DNA from: a virus
Direction: 5' to 3' (one strand)
IMG/VR virus record: IMGVR_UViG_3300031216_000050
Span: 1 to 28,076 of that record
DNA: 28,076 nt
Of this stretch, positions 15,662 to 22,280 are shown in pieces. Each line of letters begins with the position of its first letter. Position 1 is the first letter of the stretch. The position numbers and the translations under genes were made by a program. Below the pieces are notes generated by a model that was not told where the DNA came from, did no database searches, and worked only from the letters and a program-made list of their open reading frames with translations.

Positions 15662-15738
15662 AAAATAGACCACTTAAAGAAGTAAATAGGCAAGTTTGTT
15701 ATAAAAATGTATAAAAAACTTGCCAGTAAGTCTATTTT
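15662..15738 (-). terminator. Nested hairpin terminator after thyX
   Basis: The inner stem GGCAAGTTT/AAACTTGCC (15689-15697 with 15716-15724, 9 bp) lies inside an outer 9-bp stem AAAATAGAC/GTCTATTTT (15662-15670 with 15730-15738). The minus-strand transcript ends in a T run at the outer 3' arm. It begins at the last codons of thyX and lies directly before the leader of the next operon. Confidence 0.65.
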
Positions 15739-16649
15739 GCTATTACTCTGCTGTCAGTTTTGTTTTCTTTGATAAAAGTTTTTCGATGTTGAACAAAACC
15801 GTTAAAGTTACCAGACTGACCTCCTTTTGTCATTGCAGTGGCACAATGTTCAAACGGCGACCAGTGTCCCATTTCAGCTAACATATCGTAAAGCTTAAGG
15901 TCTGCATAGTAATCATCTTTACCTTCGAAATTTAGATAGCTAACTCTGGCACATCTTGCTGTTGCAATTTTAACCATTGCATCCTTAACTAATACCGAAA
16001 CGTCTGGTGCATCATAAAGCTTAAACATTATTGTCTTTAGTCTTCCAGTATCTAAATTGTTGCCAAACGGTATATGCCATTGACCAGCCATTAACATCTT
16101 CGGTGTACTGGCATTAAGTGCATCCAGTGCCATTTCAGCAAGCTTTGCTATGTGTATTTCTGCAGCAGGGTGTGCACGTAATGCGAAAAAGTTTTCTAAT
16201 TCAGTACCAGTTGCAATGACTGTGTGCCAAAGGAAAGGTTCAAGTAGTCTATTGCATAATTGCTTTGTCACACCACCATTTGGGTATGCACTTAGTTGCT
16301 CAGCATGTAATGCTGCTGCAGTTCTTGCCAATAGCCATTTTTCTGCTAGCATTTCAGAGTCAGTCTCGCTGTGATATTCGGTGCCTTGCATGCCTTTGTG
16401 CTCTTTTTGCCAGCGAATCGGCACGAATGGTGTAGCTCTAACAATTTCCAACATGGTCTTAATTGGTATTGCTCTAGAGCTGGCGCTGTTTCTTGACAAG
16501 GCCCTATGTGTATTAAATTCTGCCAGTACTATTCGAGGCAAAGTAAGTACAAAACTTGTTATTCTGTCTCCAGTCTGTTCATTTTTACTGTCAGCAATGA
16601 CAGTTGCGTCTATTGCTTGATAATTGTGATTTGCTAATTCGTTAGCCAT
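15732..16649 (-). CDS. thyX: Flavin-dependent thymidylate synthase (ThyX)
   Basis: The 305-residue protein carries the phage-type ThyX signature THRALSRNSASSRA (47-60), a variant of the RHRxxSxNxxSxR motif that binds dUMP and FAD, preceded by ITSFVLTLPRIVLAEFN. Further conserved positions are RCARVSYLNFEG, then MLAEMGHWSPFEHCATAM (about 262-279) and a C-terminal QHRKTF. ThyX methylates dUMP to dTMP using methylene-tetrahydrofolate and reduced flavin, supplying thymidine for phage DNA synthesis. Length fits this longer phage subgroup. It is the last gene of the operon with the 5' nuclease and a deoxyribosyltransferase-like enzyme and ends in a terminator. A 13-bp tandem triplet lies immediately upstream of the ATG at 16649. 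Confidence 0.9.
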   Translation of the reverse strand: MANELANHNYQAIDATVIADSKNEQTGDRITSFVLTLPRIVLAEFNTHRALSRNSASSRAIPIKTMLEIVRATPFVPIRWQKEHKGMQGTEYHSETDSEMLAEKWLLARTAAALHAEQLSAYPNGGVTKQLCNRLLEPFLWHTVIATGTELENFFALRAHPAAEIHIAKLAEMALDALNASTPKMLMAGQWHIPFGNNLDTGRLKTIMFKLYDAPDVSVLVKDAMVKIATARCARVSYLNFEGKDDYYADLKLYDMLAEMGHWSPFEHCATAMTKGGQSGNFNGFVQHRKTFIKENKTDSRVIAK

Positions 16650-16650
16650 G

Positions 16651-16689
16651 TTAGTTCTTGTGTTTAGTTCTTGTGTTTAGTTCTTGTGT
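16651..16689 (-). repeat. 13-bp tandem repeat, three perfect copies, in the thyX leader
   Basis: The plus-strand unit TTAGTTCTTGTGT occurs three times head to tail (16651, 16664, 16677), ending 1 bp before the thyX start codon. On the transcript it reads ACACAAGAACTAA three times. It fills most of the 49-bp gap after the preceding gene. Slippage may vary the copy number and thus thyX translation or spacing; no hairpin is formed by the unit. Confidence 0.9.
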
Positions 16690-16698
16690 TTATCCTCT

Positions 16699-17076
16699 TT
16701 ATGGGTAATGTATGTAGTATTCACTAAGTCTTGTTAGTAGACCCGCATTAATTTGCCTCTTTAGTTCTGCCATGCCATATACAACATGTAACTTTAGACT
16801 ATTCGCAACGTAGACTTCATTGTCAGCACCATCAGATTTACCTTCAAGTCTTAATAGTATATCGCAAGATTTAACCCATTCAAGGTCAACATCAATCCAG
16901 TCTTCGTACGGTCGAGGGTGCACAAGGTGTTGGAAATGAGACATTAGCGGTGCAAACGGTACTAAACCCATGTCCATAAGTTCATCAGCGGTGTCCAGTT
17001 GAACCCGAACATTTACTGCTACATCTCCAATTGTGTATGGACTTGCTATGTAGACTTTTAGTTTATCTGTTTTCAT
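16699..17076 (-). CDS. Nucleoside 2-deoxyribosyltransferase-like protein (DUF4406 type)
   Basis: The 125-residue protein begins KVYIASPYTIGDVAVNV (7-23), the glycine/serine nucleotide-binding start of the nucleoside 2-deoxyribosyltransferase/DUF4406 superfamily. It continues with ADELMDMGLVPFAPLMSH, then WIDVDLEWVKSCDILLRLEG (about 60-80) and SDGADNEVYVA, which holds the family's Gly-Ala-x-x-Glu with the probable catalytic Glu. These enzymes exchange or hydrolyse the base of deoxynucleosides; the family also has 5'-monophosphate N-glycosidases. The position between the 5' nuclease (4-bp ATGA overlap) and thyX suggests nucleotide salvage or control of modified or toxic nucleotides. The exact substrate is unknown. 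Confidence 0.75.
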   Translation of the reverse strand: MKTDKLKVYIASPYTIGDVAVNVRVQLDTADELMDMGLVPFAPLMSHFQHLVHPRPYEDWIDVDLEWVKSCDILLRLEGKSDGADNEVYVANSLKLHVVYGMAELKRQINAGLLTRLSEYYIHYP

Positions 17077-18200
17077 GTTTTTTCTGTTAGGTCAAAGCCA
17101 GCAAAGTAACTACCTGCTTCAACTTCATTAATAGCTTCTAATATTTTTTGATAATTTGTACATTTACTGATGTCAGCCTTTATGTGCTTTTTATCATTCC
17201 ATGCCCGGACGAGCGACTGGCTAATTTCTTTTGGTATTTGCTTAATGCTAAGATGTTTTAACTTTAAACTTGCAGTATAAACTTTCCAGCAATGATCAAG
17301 GTCTCTAGTCTGTTTTGTTACTTGCAACAGGGCGGTTATAAATTCAAAAATAAGCTTTTTATTATAAATCATGTCTTCAGTAATATCGGTGTAATCATAA
17401 CCTAGTTGCAACCAAGCCTTTGTTATTTGCTTATCTGATGGTCTATACTTTCTTTTACCTGTTGATGACAACCACATGAATAGTTCAGGCACGTTATCTT
17501 TTGGATCACCATGTACTATTTTAAAGAATAGTGACTTCATTGGATTAACTCTTGCAACAAGGTTTTTGTCATATGATTCTAAAACAGCCTTAAATCTATC
17601 AGGTGCTTTACCGCCAAAGACATCATCTAAAGTTTTAATCGGGTTAACTGCTGTTGCCTTACCACCTTTAAGTATGCAAAGCTTTCTTTGTGGAAACTTC
17701 ATTAAGTGACAACTGTCAGACACTAATTGTATGTAGTCACCATCAGAAGACCATGCTAGACATTGCTGCCCCATTTTACCTAAGATTAGACTAACAATAT
17801 AAACACCATCATCTGCTTCAGCCTTTGGTGCTTTTATAACTGGTATACCTAATGTCTTTTCGCATCGATCACAAAATTCATCATATGCTGCATAGAATGC
17901 ACCTACATCATAAGACTTGTCACCTCCTCTATTTGCTTTGTATACTTCTTTGGTGCCATCTTCTTTTTGTGACTCTATAGGATAAACAGGTGTAATGTCT
18001 TTTCTCCAAGAAGACCAGTCTCTTGCTACAACGACATGGCTAATAAGTCCACCTAGTGATCTGATTTCAGCAGCCATTGATTTTGCTGCTTCTGTAAACA
18101 AGATTTTCTTATCTGCTTCTGGATCATCGATAAATGTTAGGTCTATAGCAGTTCTTAATCTTTGAGCAAAGTAGTTACCATCAATAGTTAGTGTAAGCAT
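17073..18200 (-). CDS. 5'-3' nuclease of the T4 RNase H / FEN family
   Basis: The 375-residue protein shows the acidic metal-binding residues of flap-type 5' nucleases: Asp7 in LTIDGNYF, Asp61 in VVVARDWSSW, YKANR (87-91), the helical-arch region, EADD (128-131) and WSSDGDYIQLV (150-160). T4 RNase H is 305 residues and removes RNA primers and flaps during lagging-strand synthesis; the longer C-terminus here has a basic helical region that may contact DNA or partner proteins. The ATG at 18200 has no Shine-Dalgarno. It is followed with a 4-bp overlap by the deoxyribosyltransferase-like gene. The clamp loader of the same replication machinery lies at 20482-21453. Confidence 0.87.
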   Translation of the reverse strand: MLTLTIDGNYFAQRLRTAIDLTFIDDPEADKKILFTEAAKSMAAEIRSLGGLISHVVVARDWSSWRKDITPVYPIESQKEDGTKEVYKANRGGDKSYDVGAFYAAYDEFCDRCEKTLGIPVIKAPKAEADDGVYIVSLILGKMGQQCLAWSSDGDYIQLVSDSCHLMKFPQRKLCILKGGKATAVNPIKTLDDVFGGKAPDRFKAVLESYDKNLVARVNPMKSLFFKIVHGDPKDNVPELFMWLSSTGKRKYRPSDKQITKAWLQLGYDYTDITEDMIYNKKLIFEFITALLQVTKQTRDLDHCWKVYTASLKLKHLSIKQIPKEISQSLVRAWNDKKHIKADISKCTNYQKILEAINEVEAGSYFAGFDLTEKT

Positions 18201-18249
18201 ATTATTATTTTATGTTTTTTTGGTATTAAAAAAATATAACAATGTTGTG

Positions 18250-18468
18250 TTATTGTTTGCTGCCACTATCGAATGCTGTGTAGCTACTACCTGTTGCAAT
18301 TTTAGCATCATTAACTGTTGCATGGTCATCTTCAAACTTTATGTGTCCCATGTTGAGTGCGTGATTGTAAACAACACCCCCATATTTGGCACCAAGGTTC
18401 CAAACTGCTTCTGTTCTATCATCTACTGTTTCCTTTTTACCTGTTACATAATGTATGCTGTAGCTCAT
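18250..18468 (-). CDS. Small unknown protein (72 aa)
   Basis: The 72-residue protein (MSYSIHYVTGKKETVDDRTE...) is polar, with a possible beta strand followed by AVWNLGAKYGGVVYNHA. I do not recognise a family. It begins 10 bp after the small membrane-protein gene and ends 49 bp before the 5' nuclease start, in a leader with no hairpin. The plus-strand frame over the same bases has no supporting features; direction and spacing favour the minus strand. It probably belongs to the operon that starts at 18724. Confidence 0.6.
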   Translation of the reverse strand: MSYSIHYVTGKKETVDDRTEAVWNLGAKYGGVVYNHALNMGHIKFEDDHATVNDAKIATGSSYTAFDSGSKQ

Positions 18469-18478
18469 AATTTTATAT

Positions 18479-18724
18479 TTATTTAGACCAAGCCTCTATA
18501 GTTAGTGGCTTATTGCTGTTTAACATTTCTGCAAAAGTTGGTAGCTTTATGAAAAGTTGCTTGTCTTTTGTCTCGAGTGTTTTTCTGAATTCCATCAATT
18601 TTATGTATCGATCGTCGACTTGTTTAGCACGCTTTAACTTTTGCCCTATTATATAAGTCTGAACTAAAAAGAACCCCGTTACTATAATAGCAACTATTGT
18701 AACTGCAATTTTAACTTGTTCCAT
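18479..18724 (-). CDS. Small single-span membrane protein (81 aa)
   Basis: Residues ~6-26 (IAVTIVAIIVTGFFLVQTYI) form one hydrophobic membrane segment. A basic stretch KLKRAKQ follows, which by the positive-inside rule puts the C-terminal ~50 residues in the cytoplasm. That part is helical and charged (RYIKLMEFRKTLETKDKQ). No family is recognised. It is the first gene after the repeat-borne promoter at 18773-18855 and heads the operon that contains the 5' nuclease and thyX. Small membrane proteins in early phage regions often affect host envelope or exclusion, but nothing specific is shown. Confidence 0.65.
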   Translation of the reverse strand: MEQVKIAVTIVAIIVTGFFLVQTYIIGQKLKRAKQVDDRYIKLMEFRKTLETKDKQLFIKLPTFAEMLNSNKPLTIEAWSK

Positions 18725-18772
18725 AATTGGTATGTTTTATTGTTTTGCATCAAAGATGTAATTAACCAAAAC

Positions 18773-18855
18773 TTTTGGTGTTATATAAATATATAACAAT
18801 TAGTGGTTACATGACAACTTAAATTGTTAAATTTTCAAAAGAAAATTGTTGCTTT
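18773..18855 (-). repeat. 83-bp direct repeat with promoter, copy A
   Basis: It matches 19672-19754 at 78 of 83 positions, with 63 of 64 identical in the core 18778-18841. On the minus strand it contains TTG (18817-18815), a 21-nt spacer and TATATTTA (18793-18786), a good fit to the Bacteroidota promoter TTG-N19-23-TAnnTTTG. The predicted start near 18779 gives a ~55-nt leader for the gene at 18724. A 16-bp stretch (AAATTTTCAAAAGAAA, 18829-18844) recurs at 18860-18875. Confidence 0.75.
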
Positions 18856-18865
18856 GCATAAATTT

Positions 18866-19162
18866 TCAAAAGAAAGTTAAGACTGCTGAGGCAATAAAGA
18901 CAGCAGCTGCATAGTACAATACCTTTCTGTCATTTTTATTTTGTGACAGTTGTCTTTTTTCGAATGCTATCAATTGTGAATTCTCATTCGATTGTAGTAT
19001 GTCTAGTAATTCTTTAGTTGTCAACTCATGTTCGTCAAGTATTTCGTGTGTACCATGCTTACCACAATCAGACCAGAATAGCATGTTAATGTTTCCAGTA
19101 TCAGTATTGTGTTTTATATCGACAGTGTATTTTTGTTCTTCTAGTTTTTTATAAAGACTCAT
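18866..19162 (-). CDS. Small tail-anchored membrane protein (98 aa)
   Basis: The first ~75 residues are soluble and charged (MSLYKKLEEQKYTVDIKHN..., LDEHELTTKELLDILQS). The C-terminus is a single hydrophobic span (VLYYAAAVFIASAVLTFF, about 81-98) after KRQLSQNKNDRK, the layout of a tail-anchored inner-membrane protein with a cytoplasmic domain. No family is recognised. It overlaps the preceding gene by 4 bp (ATGA) and ends 10 bp before repeat copy A. Confidence 0.65.
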   Translation of the reverse strand: MSLYKKLEEQKYTVDIKHNTDTGNINMLFWSDCGKHGTHEILDEHELTTKELLDILQSNENSQLIAFEKRQLSQNKNDRKVLYYAAAVFIASAVLTFF

Positions 19163-19662
19163 GATTGTGTGCTTTTTATAATTAATGAATAATCAATAGC
19201 AAAATGTAATAAGTTTTGCCTTGTTTTTTTGCTATTAGGGTAACGCTTTAGCATACCGCCGTGCCTAATACCAAATGCTTGCCATCGGCGAATTTGTCTT
19301 GCATCATCAATAGAACGCCGACCGTAATAAAAGTTGATATACCAGTTAAACCAACCGTATGGGTCTTGATTTCGTAGCCAACCAGCATTGAGCCAATCTG
19401 AGTAACTACTGCCACTAAGTACACCGTGAAGATTGGTAGACTTTACATATGAAGCAGATCGAATGCTTGACCAGTTATCTTTGCCTGATGTGTCTTGAAA
19501 TTCATCTAAGAATTCACCAGGAACGTAATCTTGCCATGAACCTGGTATAATATCATCGAGTAGTGGATTAAAATAATTGCCACCAAAGATGCCTTGCCGA
19601 ACCATTTGTATTGGTGTATAGTGAGGCATAAATTGTGGAGTATCGGGAAATAGTAAGGCCAT
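19159..19662 (-). CDS. Aromatic-rich phage protein of unknown function (167 aa)
   Basis: I use the ATG at 19662 (MALLFPDTPQFMPHYTP). A frame-open ATG at 19698 would translate the repeat-borne promoter itself and start upstream of its predicted transcript start (~19678). The protein is rich in Trp, Tyr and Pro: WLNAGWLRNQDPYGWFNWYI (about 87-106), then FYYGRRSIDDARQIRRWQAF, a basic-aromatic region suggestive of nucleic-acid contact. The GWFNWYINFYYGRR.....IRRW pattern looks conserved, and I think similar phage proteins exist, but I cannot name one. It is followed by the tail-anchored membrane protein with a 4-bp overlap. Confidence 0.65.
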   Translation of the reverse strand: MALLFPDTPQFMPHYTPIQMVRQGIFGGNYFNPLLDDIIPGSWQDYVPGEFLDEFQDTSGKDNWSSIRSASYVKSTNLHGVLSGSSYSDWLNAGWLRNQDPYGWFNWYINFYYGRRSIDDARQIRRWQAFGIRHGGMLKRYPNSKKTRQNLLHFAIDYSLIIKSTQS

Positions 19663-19671
19663 GTTATTATG

Positions 19672-19754
19672 TTTTAGTGTTATATAAATATATAACAATT
19701 AGTGGTTACATGACAACTTAAAGTGTTAAATTTTCAAAAGATTTTTGTTGCTTT
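19672..19754 (-). repeat. 83-bp direct repeat with promoter, copy B
   Basis: Partner of 18773-18855, 899 bp away. The promoter elements on the minus strand are TTG (19716-19714), 21 nt, and TATATTTA (19692-19685), with a predicted start ~19678 and a ~16-nt leader to the ATG at 19662. Unlike copy A, its upstream end (19726-19754) encodes the last residues of the HAD protein (ending NLLKI). This suggests that copy A arose by duplication of this gene end plus promoter. Confidence 0.75.
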
Positions 19755-20250
19755 CGTTTAGTATTTTGATTGCCATAGTAGCGTTAGCAGCAGTAAGACC
19801 TAGTATACCATCAACGTTTATGTATTTACTTTTTTGTTCTAGTAACATGTCTGTGTCATCGTCAAGTATAACATAATTAAAATCTACACCAAGATCAAGC
19901 TTTTTCCAATCTTTGCCCATGTTTGAATGTATGTTAGTGTCAATCCATTGCTTGATTTCTACACCTCTAGGGATAGAAAGATGAACACCTGCACCTCGTT
20001 CTAAATAGTGATATGCTCTAATAGTAACACCAATTATTTTATCGCAAAACTGAAAGCCTCGACTAGCCATGTACAGTTTTGTGTCGTGCACGGTTTCCTT
20101 TCGCCAAGATGAAGACATAACAATCATAGCACCTGTAGTGTTTAATATTTCACCAAGTCTTGTTTGTAACTCGTCACTTAGTCCCCATGCATGACTTTCA
20201 ACTGGAACAGCAAGCACACCATCAATATCCAAAAATATCAACTTTTTCAT
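19726..20250 (-). CDS. HAD-superfamily phosphatase (RNA-repair-associated HAD_SAK type)
   Basis: The 174-residue protein has the HAD motifs in order: FLDIDGVL (6-13, nucleophile Asp8 and Asp10), MSSSWR (45-50), a basic segment RGVEIKQWI (95-103), and VILDDDTDML (127-136) with the metal-binding acidic residues. The SSSWR and LDDDxD pattern fits the compact family found as 'HAD domain in Swiss Army Knife RNA repair proteins', and small HAD proteins of phages generally. Likely activity is phosphate removal from nucleic-acid ends or nucleotides; the substrate is unknown. It overlaps the preceding gene's stop by one or two bases (TAATG) and is the last gene of the long operon from 25757; its 3' end is part of repeat copy B. 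Confidence 0.8.
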   Translation of the reverse strand: MKKLIFLDIDGVLAVPVESHAWGLSDELQTRLGEILNTTGAMIVMSSSWRKETVHDTKLYMASRGFQFCDKIIGVTIRAYHYLERGAGVHLSIPRGVEIKQWIDTNIHSNMGKDWKKLDLGVDFNYVILDDDTDMLLEQKSKYINVDGILGLTAANATMAIKILNESNKNLLKI

Positions 20251-20471
20251 TATAATTGTCTTATTTGTTCAAGTACTTTAGTCTGAAGACCTCGTGTTCT
20301 AGAGCGTGGCGGTAACTTGTCAATGTTATACGACAGTGTGTCAGCTGCTCTACCTTTTGCCCATTCCCAAAGTGAACTATTGTTAACTGAGCAACCAAGA
20401 AAACCTAGTGGTTGATAAATAATATTGACTAAGAATTTTGCTTCTGCCTGTATTGCTTCTTGTTTTGACAT
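20250..20471 (-). CDS. Small unknown protein (73 aa)
   Basis: I start it at the ATG at 20471 (MSKQEAIQAEAKFLVNIIYQ), 10 bp after the clamp-loader stop, not at the in-frame ATG at 20507, which would overlap that gene. The product has an N-terminal helix, an uncommon PLGFLGCSVNNSSLWEWA stretch and a basic C-terminus (PPRSRTRGLQTKVLEQI). No family is recognised. It lies between the clamp loader and a HAD phosphatase and is coupled to the latter by TAATG. Confidence 0.6.
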   Translation of the reverse strand: MSKQEAIQAEAKFLVNIIYQPLGFLGCSVNNSSLWEWAKGRAADTLSYNIDKLPPRSRTRGLQTKVLEQIRQL

Positions 20472-20481
20472 AGTTTTATTT

Positions 20482-21453
20482 TTATTTAAAGAGGTCTGAC
20501 AACGCATTAGCTGCTGCCAATAAGGGCAGTAACGGATTAATGCTACCAGTATTGGCTTCGTATAGGTATTTGTGTGTAATTACTGCAGCCGGTAAGGTTT
20601 TAGATTGCCATTTTTCGGTATTGTTAAGATACTCTAAAAAGTTGTTACCTAAAGAGTTAAGACATTGCAATTCTTTACCACTATGGTTGCTCTTTATGTA
20701 TTTGTATAGTGCTTCAGGCCTGTGCTCATTGATAATTGTTTCGTATAGTTCTACGTTTTCACCACCGTAATTTTTAGATACGTGATCAATAGTAATTACA
20801 CTGCCTTCTTTCATAGACCTTGTGGTCTGGTACAAAAGATTAATTATTTGACGAAGATCAGGATAGACTCGTTTTAGTATATACGTTAGTGCAGGTGCAT
20901 CAACCTTAAAGTTGCCTTCTCTTTCAAGAATCATTTGTATGCGCTTAACGTATTGACGTTTTTGTTCAACTTCTTCTGTATCAGAAAAGTTAAAGTTTAT
21001 CGTTTCTAGTCTTGATTTTAGTGGTGCATCTAGTCTTTCAGGATGGTTTGATGTAAAAATAAAAAACACATTATTGGCAAACTTTTCAATTGTTGCCTTT
21101 AGTGCTTTTTGTGCAGCAGAACTAAATTGCTCTGCTTCATCAAGTATGATAACCTTTTTGCTAAGACTTTTAAGTGAAGCAGTACTGCCAAAGTCTAATA
21201 TTTTACCTCTTACGACTTCGATACTTGTTTCGGTACTACCATCAATAAATAGTGCACTTCGACCTTGAGCCAAGATATGGGCCAATGTGGTCTTACCTAA
21301 ACCAGCACTACCAACAAGTAATAAGTTTGCACCAATATCACCATCAGAGAATCTTGTTCTTATTCTTTCTGGTATAATTAATGACTTTAGCTGCTTAGGT
21401 CTGTACTTTTCAACCCATAACTTTTCAGACAACTTTTTTACTTTTTGTTGCAT
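20482..21453 (-). CDS. Sliding-clamp loader ATPase subunit (T4 gp44 type)
   Basis: The 323-residue protein is an AAA+ clamp loader: WVEKYRPKQL (13-22, the family's opening), Walker A GSAGLGKT (48-55), Walker B VIILDEAE (101-108), sensor 1 FTSN (133-136), the arginine-finger SRL motif in PLKSRLE (144-150) and a helical lid and collar domain after about 175. T4 gp44 (319 aa) forms four of the five loader subunits and opens the gp45 clamp ring onto primed DNA. No gp62 or clamp gene is seen in this window. It starts with an ATG at 21453 in an A/T-rich leader and is followed closely by two small genes of the same operon. Confidence 0.92.
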   Translation of the reverse strand: MQQKVKKLSEKLWVEKYRPKQLKSLIIPERIRTRFSDGDIGANLLLVGSAGLGKTTLAHILAQGRSALFIDGSTETSIEVVRGKILDFGSTASLKSLSKKVIILDEAEQFSSAAQKALKATIEKFANNVFFIFTSNHPERLDAPLKSRLETINFNFSDTEEVEQKRQYVKRIQMILEREGNFKVDAPALTYILKRVYPDLRQIINLLYQTTRSMKEGSVITIDHVSKNYGGENVELYETIINEHRPEALYKYIKSNHSGKELQCLNSLGNNFLEYLNNTEKWQSKTLPAAVITHKYLYEANTGSINPLLPLLAAANALSDLFK

Positions 21454-21510
21454 AACTTGTGTAATTTGTATAATGTAATTAAACTATATTGCCATAAACT
21501 TGCTAAGCAA

Positions 21511-21714
21511 TTAAAATTTACGCTTAATAAGATTGTGCGTAATGTCAAATGGTTTACTGAAGTCACTACTGTTTACTATTTTTGTATCAGTAATGTCTTG
21601 CGTGCACTGATCTATTGTCATACCGTGATCAACAAAGTGACTAGAGGCATCATTAGCAACCGTTGACTTAAGTAGTCTAATGTTAAGCCAACTAGTAGTC
21701 TTAACATTAGACAC
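21511..21714 (-). CDS. Small unknown protein (67 aa), GTG start
   Basis: The frame begins with a GTG at 21714 that overlaps the preceding gene by 8 bp (GTGTCTAA). No ATG occurs before residue 32. The protein (MSNVKTTSWLNIRLLKSTV..., ending FDITHNLIKRKF) is polar with no recognisable domain. Translation by coupling to the upstream gene is likely if it is real. The 57 bp between its stop and the clamp-loader start contain no gene. Confidence 0.4.
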   Translation of the reverse strand: MSNVKTTSWLNIRLLKSTVANDASSHFVDHGMTIDQCTQDITDTKIVNSSDFSKPFDITHNLIKRKF

Positions 21715-21946
21715 CTTCTACTGAATATGCAACCAGTCGACCAGTCTGGTCGTTGTCAATTGCAACATAAAGGCTAAGACTGTTATCAAATTTGACTTCC
21801 GTAAGACCATCTTTTATATTGACGTCGTAACTTCTTGCACCAATGTCTTTGGCTATTAACTTAAAGTACTTGTCGAAATGGCCTTTTGTGACTGAAATTG
21901 CTTCTGTGATAAAGCTTTCGTTAATGCGTGCTGTTAATGATTTCAT
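21707..21946 (-). CDS. Small candidate internal head protein with T4-like targeting leader
   Basis: The 79-residue protein begins MKSLTARINE|SFITEAISVTKG. The first ten residues follow the same pattern as the leader at 11933 (MKTLKQHITE|SFHVSEA), with I-x-E at positions 8-10 as in the T4 capsid-targeting peptide cleaved by the prohead protease. At the DNA level, 6 of the first 12 codons of the two genes are identical. After the leader is a small alpha/beta domain: HFDKYFKLIAKDIGARSYDV, then VKFDNSLSLYVAIDND. It lies in the replication operon, not the virion module. Packaging is an inference from the leader only. Confidence 0.65.
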   Translation of the reverse strand: MKSLTARINESFITEAISVTKGHFDKYFKLIAKDIGARSYDVNIKDGLTEVKFDNSLSLYVAIDNDQTGRLVAYSVEGV

Positions 21947-21974
21947 ATGTATACACCATGTTAATAATTGTCAT

Positions 21975-22280
21975 CTAAATAACGCCTTTAGATGTTTGCA
22001 TAATTGTGTCGACACCGACAGTAAACTGAACATTTATAGACCTCGTCAACAAAAAGCAAGTAACACAAAGCAACAGTGAAATACCTATTGCTACTAATGA
22101 CCAATATGTCACTTCGTTTACTTGCAACAGTAGACTAAGTGCTGTTGCTGAGACGATGACACCAATAGACAGTCCTTTTATTATAGTTATGAACATTAAT
22201 AGCCTAGTCGCTGTAGTCCAAATTGACATAACGGACTTAAGTATCTCTACGTTAATTGTATTATTTATCTTTTTTGCCAT
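21975..22280 (-). CDS. Membrane protein with two spans (101 aa)
   Basis: Two hydrophobic segments are clear: about 28-52 (LLMFITIIKGLSIGVIVSAT and following) and about 60-80 (SLVAIGISLLLCVTCFLL). The termini are polar and probably on the same side of the membrane. No family is recognised; compact two-span phage proteins include antiholins and exclusion proteins, but no specific motif supports that here. It is coupled to the preceding gene by TAATG at 22280. Confidence 0.6.
   Translation of the reverse strand: MAKKINNTINVEILKSVMSIWTTATRLLMFITIIKGLSIGVIVSATALSLLLQVNEVTYWSLVAIGISLLLCVTCFLLTRSINVQFTVGVDTIMQTSKGVI

Noticed and set aside
16651-16689. CRISPR-like repeat array
   Set aside because: The 13-bp units are directly adjacent with no spacers.
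18220-18486. 88-codon plus-strand frame
   Set aside because: Cys- and Phe-rich product opposite a minus-strand gene that fits the operon spacing; no other plus-strand gene exists in the window.
18786-18793. T4 late promoter TATAAATA on the plus strand
   Set aside because: It occurs only as the complement of the minus-strand element; no plus-strand gene follows it, so a minus-strand Bacteroidota-type promoter is the better reading.
19663-19698. N-terminal extension of the 167-aa protein from an ATG at 19698
   Set aside because: The extra residues (MLYIYITLKHNN) translate the repeated promoter itself, upstream of the predicted transcript start.
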